Positions 19,812 through 27,624 of a DNA stretch of 64,000 bases are shown here, one piece after another. Below the pieces are notes generated by a model. That model did not search any database and was not told the DNA's origin. It saw only the letters and a program-made list of their open reading frames with translations. Where the stretch lies: assembly GCA_964474905.1 (NCBI GenBank), contig CAYYUP010000001.1:124001-188000 (forward strand), in the 5' to 3' direction. Made by a program: the position numbers and the translations under genes. This DNA is from JADJRG01 sp964474905. Lineage in GTDB: Bacteria; Myxococcota_A; Polyangia; Nannocystales; Nannocystaceae. How positions within the stretch are numbered: position 1 is the first letter of the stretch; the number at the start of each line of letters is the position of its first letter.

Positions 19812-21184
19812 GCGCCTTCCTTCTCGATGACGTTGAGGTTCTGGCGGAGCTTAAAGCCCCAGTTTTCTTTGCCTGGGCAGACAAAGGAGCAGAGCGCGAG
19901 GTCTTCCTCGTCGAGCTCTAGGGCCCCCAGGCGGATCGCGTTGTCGGTGTCTTCGACGGCGAGTGCCCGGAGGAGGAAGGTCGGCATCACATCGAGCGGC
20001 ATCACCCGCTCGTAGAGACCAAGCGGCACCATCGCGCGGTGGCTGCCGTGAGTCGTGGTGGTGAAGTCGAATTTTTTCTTGAGGAGGCGGCCGAGGTAAA
20101 CGCCCAGCAACGAGAACTTGTTGCCGCCGGGTTTTAGCCAGCCGATGAACTCGCGCTTGCGATCCTCGAGCAGGCAAGAGACCTGCTGGTGGTAGCGGCT
20201 GAGGAAGCCGTGCACTTCGCCCATCGCCGTGCGACCGGCAAACACCGAGCCGGAGATGACCCGGTTTTCGCCGTCTTTGAGCTCGCCCTTGACGAGCGCG
20301 TCCAGGTCGACGCCCAGGCGGGTTCGCAGGAGCCGCGGCGTTTTGACCACCGGACCCGCAAGCGAGAGGACCCGGCGGACATCCAGGGCGCCGGTCTTGA
20401 AGAGGCGGCCGATCGCGATGACATCTTGGAGGCCGATGTGCCAGACCTGCTTGCCGCGCACGACCGGATCCAAGAGGTGGATGTGGGTGCCGACATTGCC
20501 GCAGGGGTGGAGGCCGGCGAAGGACTCGTGTTGCACGCCTTTGACCGGACCCGGGCTGACCTTGGATTTTGCCCCGGTGCAGAGATAGGTTTTGGGCGCG
20601 AGCTTGGCGACCAGCGCCAGGCCGCGGTGGAAGTCCGCCTCGGCGCCCTCGATGATCATGTCAGCGCTCGGCGCGAGCGGGTTGGAGTCGGTGGCGGTGA
20701 CAAAGAGCGCCTTGGGCTCGACCGTCGGATCCGCGACGGTTGAGAAGGGGCGGGTCCGCAGCGCGGGCCAGCTCCCGGACTCGAGCAACAACGCCTTGAT
20801 CGCCGCGGCGTCTAGCGACTCGGGATCCTTGCCGGTGAAGCTCGCGAAGGTGACGCGCTCGTCGGCGCCGCTCGTGCCCTGGGCCTCGGCGGCGGAGAGC
20901 TCGATGACAACGCTTTGCAGCGCTCGCTTGGCGCCGCGGTTGACAGCGACGACGGTGCCAGCTGCGGGCGCGGTGTAGCGGACGCCTTCGGTCTTACGGT
21001 CGTCAAAGAGCAGCTCGCCGCGCTTGACGGTTTGACCGGGCTTGACCGCCATACGCGGCTTCATGTTGATGTAATCGAGGGCGACGAGGGCGACCCGTGA
21101 GGGCTCCTTTGCGTCGTGGATGACCTGCTGGGGCTCGCCTGTGATCGGCAGGCAAAGGCCTTTGCGTATCGTATGTACAGCCAT
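19808..21184 (-). CDS. nqrA: Na+-NQR subunit A
   Basis: Cytoplasm-facing subunit at the quinone end of the complex, 458 residues. It starts MAVHTIRKGLCLPITGEP, the usual beginning with the RnfC-like barrel-sandwich fold, and includes the SLBB-like region (HPCGNVGTHIHLLDPV). First gene of the operon. TACACA (complement of 21195-21200) lies 10 bases before ATG and GGGA lies within that gap, so it could be read either as a very short leader or as a Shine-Dalgarno site of a longer transcript. The complex as a whole pumps Na+ while reducing quinone. Confidence 0.97.
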   Translation of the reverse strand: MAVHTIRKGLCLPITGEPQQVIHDAKEPSRVALVALDYINMKPRMAVKPGQTVKRGELLFDDRKTEGVRYTAPAAGTVVAVNRGAKRALQSVVIELSAAEAQGTSGADERVTFASFTGKDPESLDAAAIKALLLESGSWPALRTRPFSTVADPTVEPKALFVTATDSNPLAPSADMIIEGAEADFHRGLALVAKLAPKTYLCTGAKSKVSPGPVKGVQHESFAGLHPCGNVGTHIHLLDPVVRGKQVWHIGLQDVIAIGRLFKTGALDVRRVLSLAGPVVKTPRLLRTRLGVDLDALVKGELKDGENRVISGSVFAGRTAMGEVHGFLSRYHQQVSCLLEDRKREFIGWLKPGGNKFSLLGVYLGRLLKKKFDFTTTTHGSHRAMVPLGLYERVMPLDVMPTFLLRALAVEDTDNAIRLGALELDEEDLALCSFVCPGKENWGFKLRQNLNVIEKEGA

Positions 21185-21393
21185 GGAATTTCCCTGTGTA
21201 CGAGCTTCAACGGCGATTCATGGCACACCGGCCTGCACTCGGTCGCGGCGCCGCGGGGGACTCAGTAATCGCTCTGGTGTGGTCTCTAGGCCAAGTGGTG
21301 GCCACGTGCGCCTCATCACAGAATTGGGCACGCTCGTTTGGGGTTGAGAGGGGGTGTGCGGGTTTGATGGGGGCAGTGCGTGGGCTCCGCGCA

Positions 21394-22395
21394 TCAGCGG
21401 CGACGCTTCGCGGAGCCGCGGGCGAGCTCGATTAGAGCTGTACGCGCAGGAGAGGAGGGGAGGGCCATAACGTGTGCGATTGCAGACTCAGCGTGCTCCT
21501 CAGCCGTGCGAAGGGCGGCCGGCAGAGCGTCGGTTGCGAGCACTCGATCGAGGATCGCTTCGACGTCGGCATCGTCGAGGGGCGGTCCGCGACGCAGCAA
21601 TTTGTCGACATCGCTCGCGAGTTCGCCGTCGGCCTCGCAGGCGATCAAAAGGGGCAAGGTGACCTTTCCGTCACGGAGGTCACGGGCGGGCGTCTTGCCC
21701 GAGGTGTTCGCGTGCGCGCTGTAGTCGAGCACGTCGTCGGCGATCTGAAAAGCGAAGCCGAGCTCGCGGCCAAAAGCGGCAAGGGGCCCGTCAAACTCGG
21801 CCGTTGTGAGGCCTCCGACGGTCGCGCACCACGCGAAGAGAGTGCCGGTCTTGCCGTCGATGATCGTGTAATAACCGGCACGATCGAGCGTTGTGCTGCC
21901 GGCGTTGGCGAGCTGCGCGATCTCTCCCTCGGCCATGTGTGTGACCGTCGCGGCGAGGCGGGCGACGACCTCTGGATCGCGTGTAGAGGAGACCGCCGCA
22001 AGCGCACGGGCGAAGCAAAAGTCGCCGGCCAGCACCGCCAGTCCGTTGCCGAATTGGAGCCGAGCGCTTGGCCGACCGCGGCGAAATTCGCCGGTGTCGA
22101 CGACGTCGTCGTGGAGCAGGGTTGCGGTGTGGATAAGCTCGCCGACGGCGGCGACGGTCACCGGGCCGTCACCTCTGACGCCCGCAGCGGTGGCCGCCAA
22201 GAGGGTGATCAGTGGGCGCAGCCGCTTGCCGCCGGCGTCGACGACATGGCTGCCGATCGTTGGCAGGATCGCCACTCGCGAGTCGAGGAGGCGCTCGAGT
22301 TCGGACTCGACGCGCTCGAGATCCGCGGTCACGAGGTCAACTCCGCGGGTTAGCGCGCGGGCCTGCGGAGGAGGCGTGCGTAGGGGCTCCAACAT
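21394..22395 (-). CDS. Polyprenyl diphosphate synthase (IspB/HepT type)
   Basis: Trans-prenyltransferase making the isoprenoid chain of the respiratory quinone. Start ATG 22395 (MLEPLRTPPPQARAL) was chosen because the canonical promoter is 28 bases upstream; the longer frame to 22674 runs back through the promoter. Motifs: GGKRLRP, first Asp-rich motif HDDVVD, second QIADDVLD, and GKVTLPL. Chain length cannot be told for certain. It is separated from nqrA by 209 bases in which I see no gene; the position beside a quinone-reducing complex suits menaquinone synthesis. Confidence 0.88.
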   Translation of the reverse strand: MLEPLRTPPPQARALTRGVDLVTADLERVESELERLLDSRVAILPTIGSHVVDAGGKRLRPLITLLAATAAGVRGDGPVTVAAVGELIHTATLLHDDVVDTGEFRRGRPSARLQFGNGLAVLAGDFCFARALAAVSSTRDPEVVARLAATVTHMAEGEIAQLANAGSTTLDRAGYYTIIDGKTGTLFAWCATVGGLTTAEFDGPLAAFGRELGFAFQIADDVLDYSAHANTSGKTPARDLRDGKVTLPLLIACEADGELASDVDKLLRRGPPLDDADVEAILDRVLATDALPAALRTAEEHAESAIAHVMALPSSPARTALIELARGSAKRRR

Positions 22396-22429
22396 CGGAC
22401 AGAGCGGGTCTAGAGCGCCCGTGACGAGG

Positions 22430-22458
22430 GCATTACGAGGGATGATCCTGCTTGTCAA
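22430..22458 (-). promoter_or_regulatory. Strong sigma-70-type promoter for the prenyltransferase gene
   Basis: On the minus strand, TTGACA (complement of 22453-22458), exactly 17 bases, then TAATGC (complement of 22430-22435). Predicted start near 22423, with a 28-base leader to ATG 22395. It lies in the divergent region shared with the protease gene. Confidence 0.7.
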
Positions 22459-22515
22459 CCGGCACGGCTCTTTTGTCCGGGAATCTCTCCTGTGCGACCC
22501 TTGTTTAAGGGCTCG

Positions 22516-23997
22516 ATGATGAAGGACCAGGTTCAGCCGGATTCCGGGGGCGCAAGCGGTGGGGCTCAGCTCTGGTTGGCGGCGGGGACCGCTGTCTTCG
22601 GGGTTTTGTTGGGCGGGATTGCGGTCTATTTCGGTCTCCAGGGTCGACCGCCGCCTGCGGATGCTGGCGCGCAAGTATCGGCGCAGGGGGCTTGTTGCGA
22701 AGCCGCCGGAATCGCAGCAGGACCAGCTCTGGGGGGCACGATGACGCTCGCGGATGCGATCGCTTCAACGCGCGACACCGTCGTCAGCCTGCGAGGTGAC
22801 AACGGCTTGCTCGGTACCGGCGTGATCGTCGACGCCTCGGGCCTGGTGCTCACGAATTTTCACGTCGTCGCACCCCAGCTGCGCGGCCGCAGCGATGGCC
22901 TCGGCCGGGAGGTCGCTCTCACCGTGCGCTTTGCCAATGGCCGAGAGCTGCCGGCGCTCTTGCTCATCGGCGATCGCGAACAGGACATCGCGGTCCTCCG
23001 GCTAAAGCCCGCGGACACCGCAGAGACCTTCCCCATGGCCCACCTCGGGCGTTCTGCGGATCTCGCCGTGGGTGCATCGATCTTCGTTATCGGCACGCCG
23101 CTCGGTCTCGAGCACAGCGTTTCAAGTGGCATCGTCGCGGCTCTGGATCGCAGCCACATCCTCGCCAACCACCGCCTCTCGCTGATCCAGATCGACGCTT
23201 CGATCAACTTTGGTTCCTCCGGCGGGCCTCTCTTTAATCTGGCGGGTGAACTCGTGGGGATCACCACAGCGATGGCCGAGCGAGCCCAGGGGATCGGCTT
23301 TGCGATCCCCATCGATCACATCCGCGCGCTGCTTCGGGCGTTTAGCGAGGGCGGCGTACGTCGCTCGGGTCAGGTCGGGATCGAGGCTGACCACAAGATC
23401 GACCTCAGCGAGGCCGCCTACGCGCTGGGCTATCGCAATGGCGTGGTCGTCAAGGAGGTCTATCCGGGCCTTCCCGCCGAGGCTGCGGGCATTCGTCCCG
23501 GCGATATTCTCGTCGAGGTTCGCGGCCGCCGTTTCGATGCCTTTGGTGAGGGCCCGCGGGCCCGTATTCGCTTCGCCCAAAATTTTGTCGACATCGTCCG
23601 CGCGGCGGTACCCGGCGAGGAGCTCGAGGTCACCGTGATCCGCGGCGACCAGCGCCTAGAGCTGCCCCTGGAGATCGCGGCCGCGAGCCCCGATCTGCAG
23701 GTCTTTGTCGACGCCGAGGATCTCTTGGGGCTGCAGCTGGGCGAGCGCGGGCGGAGGATTGTCGGCATTCATCCCGGGTCCGAGATCGAGGCTTGGCGCA
23801 ACGCCAAGAGGCTCGAGGGCGCTCAGATCACCGAGATCATCGGCAGGCCGGTGCGCACTCGATCGGAGCTCGGTGAGGCCCTTGTCGATCTCCGGCGGCT
23901 GGTGCAGCTCGGCCAAGTGGGCACGGTGGCGGTCGGCTTTAAGCTGGCGGATGGGGCCTCGATCCTCGTCCAGGACTTCCCGATCGCGCGCCTGTAG
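22516..23997 (+). CDS. HtrA/DegP-type trypsin-like serine protease with PDZ domain
   Basis: Membrane-anchored periplasmic quality-control protease. An N-terminal membrane helix (about 20-40), a Cys pair (GACCEAAG), then the chymotrypsin fold with His116 (TNFHVV), Asp157 (EQDIAVL) and Ser235 (FGSSGGPLF). A PDZ domain follows (VVVKEVYPGLPAEAAGIRPG) and a second, degenerate PDZ-like region makes up the C terminus (about 410-493). The usual GNSGG around the active Ser is GSSGG here. ATG 22516 (or 22519) is preferred over GTG 22492, with AAGG just upstream. Confidence 0.9.
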   Translation: MMKDQVQPDSGGASGGAQLWLAAGTAVFGVLLGGIAVYFGLQGRPPPADAGAQVSAQGACCEAAGIAAGPALGGTMTLADAIASTRDTVVSLRGDNGLLGTGVIVDASGLVLTNFHVVAPQLRGRSDGLGREVALTVRFANGRELPALLLIGDREQDIAVLRLKPADTAETFPMAHLGRSADLAVGASIFVIGTPLGLEHSVSSGIVAALDRSHILANHRLSLIQIDASINFGSSGGPLFNLAGELVGITTAMAERAQGIGFAIPIDHIRALLRAFSEGGVRRSGQVGIEADHKIDLSEAAYALGYRNGVVVKEVYPGLPAEAAGIRPGDILVEVRGRRFDAFGEGPRARIRFAQNFVDIVRAAVPGEELEVTVIRGDQRLELPLEIAAASPDLQVFVDAEDLLGLQLGERGRRIVGIHPGSEIEAWRNAKRLEGAQITEIIGRPVRTRSELGEALVDLRRLVQLGQVGTVAVGFKLADGASILVQDFPIARL

Positions 23998-24011
23998 GGC
24001 AAGCTCCGACG

Positions 24012-25100
24012 ATGAACTTCGCCCTTCGTGCGCTCTGCATCGTCGTCCTTGTCGCCGCCTGCAAGCCGACAAAGACGGAGCCGCCAGAGCGCGGTGATGA
24101 GATCGAAGATGAGTCGCTGCCGGAGCCTGGGCCGATCGAAGAGGCGGCGACGCTGATGGCCCGCGGTGAGCCCGAGAAGGCGCTCTCTGTCGTCGACGGG
24201 GCGTTGGTGGAGACTCCTGAAGATCACGAGCTGCACTACGCCCGGGGGGTCGCTCTCCAACGACTAGGTCGGCCAGAGGAGGCGGTGGCGAGTTGGCGGA
24301 GCGCGTTGGATCGCAAGCCGGGCTTCTTTCCGGCGCTCAACGGAATCGGCGCGGTCGAGCTCGACAGGGGAAACCACGCCGCGGCTGTCGCGGCGTTGCG
24401 CGGGGCGATTCAAGCGAAGCCCGACTTCCCCGACGCGCACTACAATCTCGGCCTCGCGCTCATGCACACGGGCGAGCTCGATGGCTCGCTCGCAGCGTTT
24501 GAGCGGGCGAAGGAGCTAAACGTTGGCGACGCCGATATCCACGAGATGCTCGCGACGCTCTACCTCAAGCGGGGGGATATCACCGCAGCTCGGACCGCAG
24601 CCGATGTCGTTCGTGAGCTGCGCAAGGACGACGTTTCCGCGTTGCGTATCGACGCCAAGGTGCTGAGCGCAGAGGGCAAGCACAGCGAGGCTGCAGAGGC
24701 CTACAAAGCTATTGTTGCGGCGATTCCCGAGGACGCCGAGTCGCGCCTGTTGCTGGCCAGGGCTCTTGTGCGCAGCGACCGTGCAGGCGAGGCGTTGCCC
24801 CATCTGAGCCGCCTCGCAGCCGATCTTCCCAAGGAGGCGGTTGTCTGGTCGGACTGGGGCGGGGCGCTGGTAAAGCTCGGTACGATCAAAGGGCCAGAGG
24901 GGGCCTTGGCCCGTCTCGATACCGCCTTGGGATTGAAGCCGGGGCTGGTCTCTGCGCGTCTTCGCCGGGTCGCCGCGCTCAGTGCGATCGGTCGCTGCAA
25001 GGAGGCTGTCACGGGCCATCGCGAACTCCTTGAGGGCACGCCTGCCGCGAAAGAGCAGGCCGATCAGGCGCTCGGAAAATGCGCCAAGCGGCGCAAGTAG
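24012..25100 (+). CDS. TPR lipoprotein
   Basis: Lipoprotein with lipobox LVAAC (Cys17), an acidic linker (about 20-45) and six or more tetratricopeptide repeats (for example YARGVALQRLGRPEEAVASW and YNLGLALMHTGELDGSLAAF). Such proteins are scaffolds for envelope complexes. It follows the protease gene by 14 bases and is probably in the same transcript; it may have a partner in envelope maintenance, which is inference. Confidence 0.85.
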   Translation: MNFALRALCIVVLVAACKPTKTEPPERGDEIEDESLPEPGPIEEAATLMARGEPEKALSVVDGALVETPEDHELHYARGVALQRLGRPEEAVASWRSALDRKPGFFPALNGIGAVELDRGNHAAAVAALRGAIQAKPDFPDAHYNLGLALMHTGELDGSLAAFERAKELNVGDADIHEMLATLYLKRGDITAARTAADVVRELRKDDVSALRIDAKVLSAEGKHSEAAEAYKAIVAAIPEDAESRLLLARALVRSDRAGEALPHLSRLAADLPKEAVVWSDWGGALVKLGTIKGPEGALARLDTALGLKPGLVSARLRRVAALSAIGRCKEAVTGHRELLEGTPAAKEQADQALGKCAKRRK

Positions 25101-25106
25101 GCCGGC

Positions 25107-25928
25107 TCAGCGAGCAGAGCGACGGACGAGCTGTCGTTGGCTGAGGCCGGCGAGTGCGAAGGCGGTCCAGCCGAGCGTCGCCAGGGCGAGCGGTACCGGA
25201 GAGTTGAATTGATCCTGGGTGGTGACCTTGAGGACCACCGAGAACAGATCGACAAAGAGCAGCACTCCGCCGCCGACGGCCACCAAGATGTAGGGTAGGG
25301 CGACGCTGCCGCCCATCATCGGTTGGACCAGGCGGACCAGGAGCAGCCCGACCGCAAACATCACCGCATCGGCGATGATGCTGATCGGCGGGACCGAGGC
25401 GCTGATGAGGGCGCTGGTGCTCATTGTTGAGGGGTCGCCGAGTTCGCTGAGGTGGTAGCTGACGAGTGCGATCGAAGCGGCGATGATCGTGCTGCCAATG
25501 ATCACCGCCCGGACGCGGGTGCCGGAGGTCCACTCGGGGGTCAGACCGGTACTGATCAAGATCTTGCGGAAGCCGAGTAGGGCGATCACACAGAGAATAT
25601 TGGTGAGGATCAGCAGCATGTGGCCGACTGCGACGTCGGCGATCATGATCTTGAGGGCCAGAGCGGCGCGGGCCAGGGGGACCAGGAGCAGACCTGTTGC
25701 CAGGATGGACCACGGGCGGCGCGGTGGGTCGCCGCGATCAAAGGCGATCGCCGCGAGCAGCAAGCCGAGACCCGAGCAGGCCTCAATACCCCGTTGAAAG
25801 TGAACCTCCAGGCCGAGCATCGGCATGACGACGACGCGGAGGAGGACCACTGCGATCAGCAGTCCGGCGCACACGGGTGCTGTCAGGCGCACGCGATCCT
25901 CCCTCTCCACACGAGGTGGGTCGCGCAT
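25107..25928 (-). CDS. Hypothetical integral membrane protein
   Basis: About 273 residues with seven to eight hydrophobic helices and short charged loops; no family recognised. Start ATG 25928 (MRDPPRVERED) is chosen over the TTG at 26000: it lies 10 bases after a TAGTGT hexamer on the same strand and leaves a positively charged N terminus. It converges on the TPR lipoprotein gene with a 6-base gap. Confidence 0.7.
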   Translation of the reverse strand: MRDPPRVEREDRVRLTAPVCAGLLIAVVLLRVVVMPMLGLEVHFQRGIEACSGLGLLLAAIAFDRGDPPRRPWSILATGLLLVPLARAALALKIMIADVAVGHMLLILTNILCVIALLGFRKILISTGLTPEWTSGTRVRAVIIGSTIIAASIALVSYHLSELGDPSTMSTSALISASVPPISIIADAVMFAVGLLLVRLVQPMMGGSVALPYILVAVGGGVLLFVDLFSVVLKVTTQDQFNSPVPLALATLGWTAFALAGLSQRQLVRRSAR

Positions 25929-25937
25929 GCAGACCGA

Positions 25938-25944
25938 TACACTA
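25938..25944. promoter_or_regulatory. Possible bidirectional -10 element
   Basis: The seven bases TACACTA read TACACT on the plus strand (25938-25943) and TAGTGT on the minus strand (complement of 25939-25944). The minus-strand hexamer is 10 bases from the membrane-protein start (25928). The plus-strand hexamer points at the 25964 frame and guaB. Confidence 0.4.
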
Positions 25945-25963
25945 GGCTGCTGTCCATTGACCG

Positions 25964-26179
25964 ATGCCGGGACCCAAAAAGCCAAGGCATGGTAGCGCAA
26001 AGCCGCCGCGAAATGCAGAGATCGGCGGTGAACTCATCGATGTTCGAATCACAGAAAAACCGCGCGAATATGTCCTTAGAGGTGTCATGGAGGCTGGTCA
26101 TGCTCGCGCGCTACCCCCTATACTCCGCCGGCCGCTATGGTTGACCAATCGCATCCGACCGTGCTCGGCGAGGCTTTGA
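25964..26179 (+). CDS. Possible small basic protein overlapping guaB start (doubtful)
   Basis: A 71-codon ATG frame with a basic N terminus (MPGPKKPRHGSAKPPRN) and a plausible middle (GGELIDVRITEKPREYVL). It lies 20 bases after the TACACT hexamer. Against it: third-position GC is clearly lower than in neighbouring genes, it runs across the guaB promoter and start, and no family is recognised. Equally likely to be a guaB leader without coding function. Confidence 0.22.
   Translation: MPGPKKPRHGSAKPPRNAEIGGELIDVRITEKPREYVLRGVMEAGHARALPPILRRPLWLTNRIRPCSARL
26095..26124 (+). promoter_or_regulatory. guaB promoter candidate with a 12-base gap to ATG
   Basis: TGGTCA (26095-26100), 18 bases, TATACT (26119-26124). 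A start near 26131 leaves about 6 bases of leader before ATG 26137 and no room for a Shine-Dalgarno site. Confidence 0.5.
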
Positions 26180-27609
26180 CCTTCGACGACGTCCTATTGG
26201 TGCCAGGCCTCAGCGAGGTGCTCCCCTCCGAGGTCTCAGTCGCGTCCCGACTGACTCGCACGATCGATCTCCAGATCCCGCTGGTGTCCGCCGCAATGGA
26301 CACTGTGACGGAGGCTGAGACCGCGATCTGTATGGCGCGTCACGGGGGGCTCGGGGTGATCCACAAGAACCTCAGTCCCGCGGATCAGGCTGCTGAGGTC
26401 CGTCGCGTTAAGCGGACCGAGAGCGGAATGATCACCGACCCGATCACCATCTCTCCCGAGCAGACGCTCAGCCAGGCGTTGGAGCTGATGCGCTCGAATC
26501 GGATCAGCGGTCTGCCCGTGGTGCGCTTCGGTCGACCGGTCGGCATCCTGACGAGCCGCGACATCCGCTTTGAGACCAACCTGGGCCAGTCGGTCGGCGA
26601 CGTGATGACGCGGACGCCGATCACCGTCGAAAAGGGCATCACGCTCGCGCGGGCGAAGCAGGTCCTGCACAAGCATCGCATCGAAAAACTGCTCGTGGTC
26701 AACCACACCGGCGAGCTGCTCGGGCTCATCACCGTCAAAGATATCGTCAGTGCGGAGTCCCATCCCAACGCGATCAAGGACGACCGCGGTCGCCTGCGGG
26801 TCGGCGCTGCGGTGGGCACCGGCGCCGACACCATGGCGCGGGTCGAGGCTTTGGTCGAAGAGGGTGTCGACGTGATCGTCATCGACACGGCCCACGGTCA
26901 CTCCAAGGGGGTGCTCGAGGTGGTCCGCACCGTCCGTGATGCTTTTAAGGACATCTCGCTGATCGCCGGAAACATCGCCACCGCCGATGCGGCCGAGGCC
27001 CTGATAGGTGCCGGTGTCGACGCGATCAAGGTGGGTATTGGCCCCGGCTCGATCTGCACGACGCGGATCGTCGCCGGTGTCGGAGTGCCGCAGATGACCG
27101 CGATTTTCGACTGCTCAGGCCCGGCGCGAAAGCACGGAGTGCCGCTGATCGCCGACGGCGGCATCAAGTATTCGGGTGACATCGTCAAGGCGTTGGCGGC
27201 CGGTGCTGACTGCGTCATGATCGGTTCGCTCTTCGCCGGTACCGACGAATCGCCGGGCGAGATGGTGCTCTACCAGGGGCGCAGCTACAAGGTGTACCGG
27301 GGCATGGGATCGCTGGGCGCGATGAAGGCCGGCTCCAAAGATCGCTACTTCCAGAGCAGCGTCCGAGACGATCGCAAGCTGGTGCCGGAGGGCATCGAGG
27401 GTCGGGTCCCGTATCGCGGTCCGCTTTCGGGCAGCCTCTACCAGATGCTCGGCGGCTTGCGCTCGGGCATGGGGTACGTCGGTGCCGCGGACTTGGCGGA
27501 GCTCCGGCAAAAGGCCGTGTTCCGCCGGATCTCGCCGCAGGGGCTCCGCGAGAGCCACGTGCACGATGTGATCATCACCAAAGAAGCGCCGAACTACCGC
27601 CTCGAATAG
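26137..27609 (+). CDS. guaB: Inosine-5'-monophosphate dehydrogenase
   Basis: Oxidises IMP to XMP with NAD, the committed step of guanine nucleotide synthesis (cytoplasm). 490 residues. TIM-barrel start LTFDDVLLVPG, CBS pair about 95-205, catalytic loop GPGSICTTR with Cys307, IADGGIKYSGD, and the flap with Arg/Tyr (VPYRGPLSG). All intact. guaA follows after 15 bases, so IMP to GMP is one operon. Confidence 0.97.
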   Translation: MVDQSHPTVLGEALTFDDVLLVPGLSEVLPSEVSVASRLTRTIDLQIPLVSAAMDTVTEAETAICMARHGGLGVIHKNLSPADQAAEVRRVKRTESGMITDPITISPEQTLSQALELMRSNRISGLPVVRFGRPVGILTSRDIRFETNLGQSVGDVMTRTPITVEKGITLARAKQVLHKHRIEKLLVVNHTGELLGLITVKDIVSAESHPNAIKDDRGRLRVGAAVGTGADTMARVEALVEEGVDVIVIDTAHGHSKGVLEVVRTVRDAFKDISLIAGNIATADAAEALIGAGVDAIKVGIGPGSICTTRIVAGVGVPQMTAIFDCSGPARKHGVPLIADGGIKYSGDIVKALAAGADCVMIGSLFAGTDESPGEMVLYQGRSYKVYRGMGSLGAMKAGSKDRYFQSSVRDDRKLVPEGIEGRVPYRGPLSGSLYQMLGGLRSGMGYVGAADLAELRQKAVFRRISPQGLRESHVHDVIITKEAPNYRLE

Positions 27610-27624
27610 GGTCGGGTACCCCAA

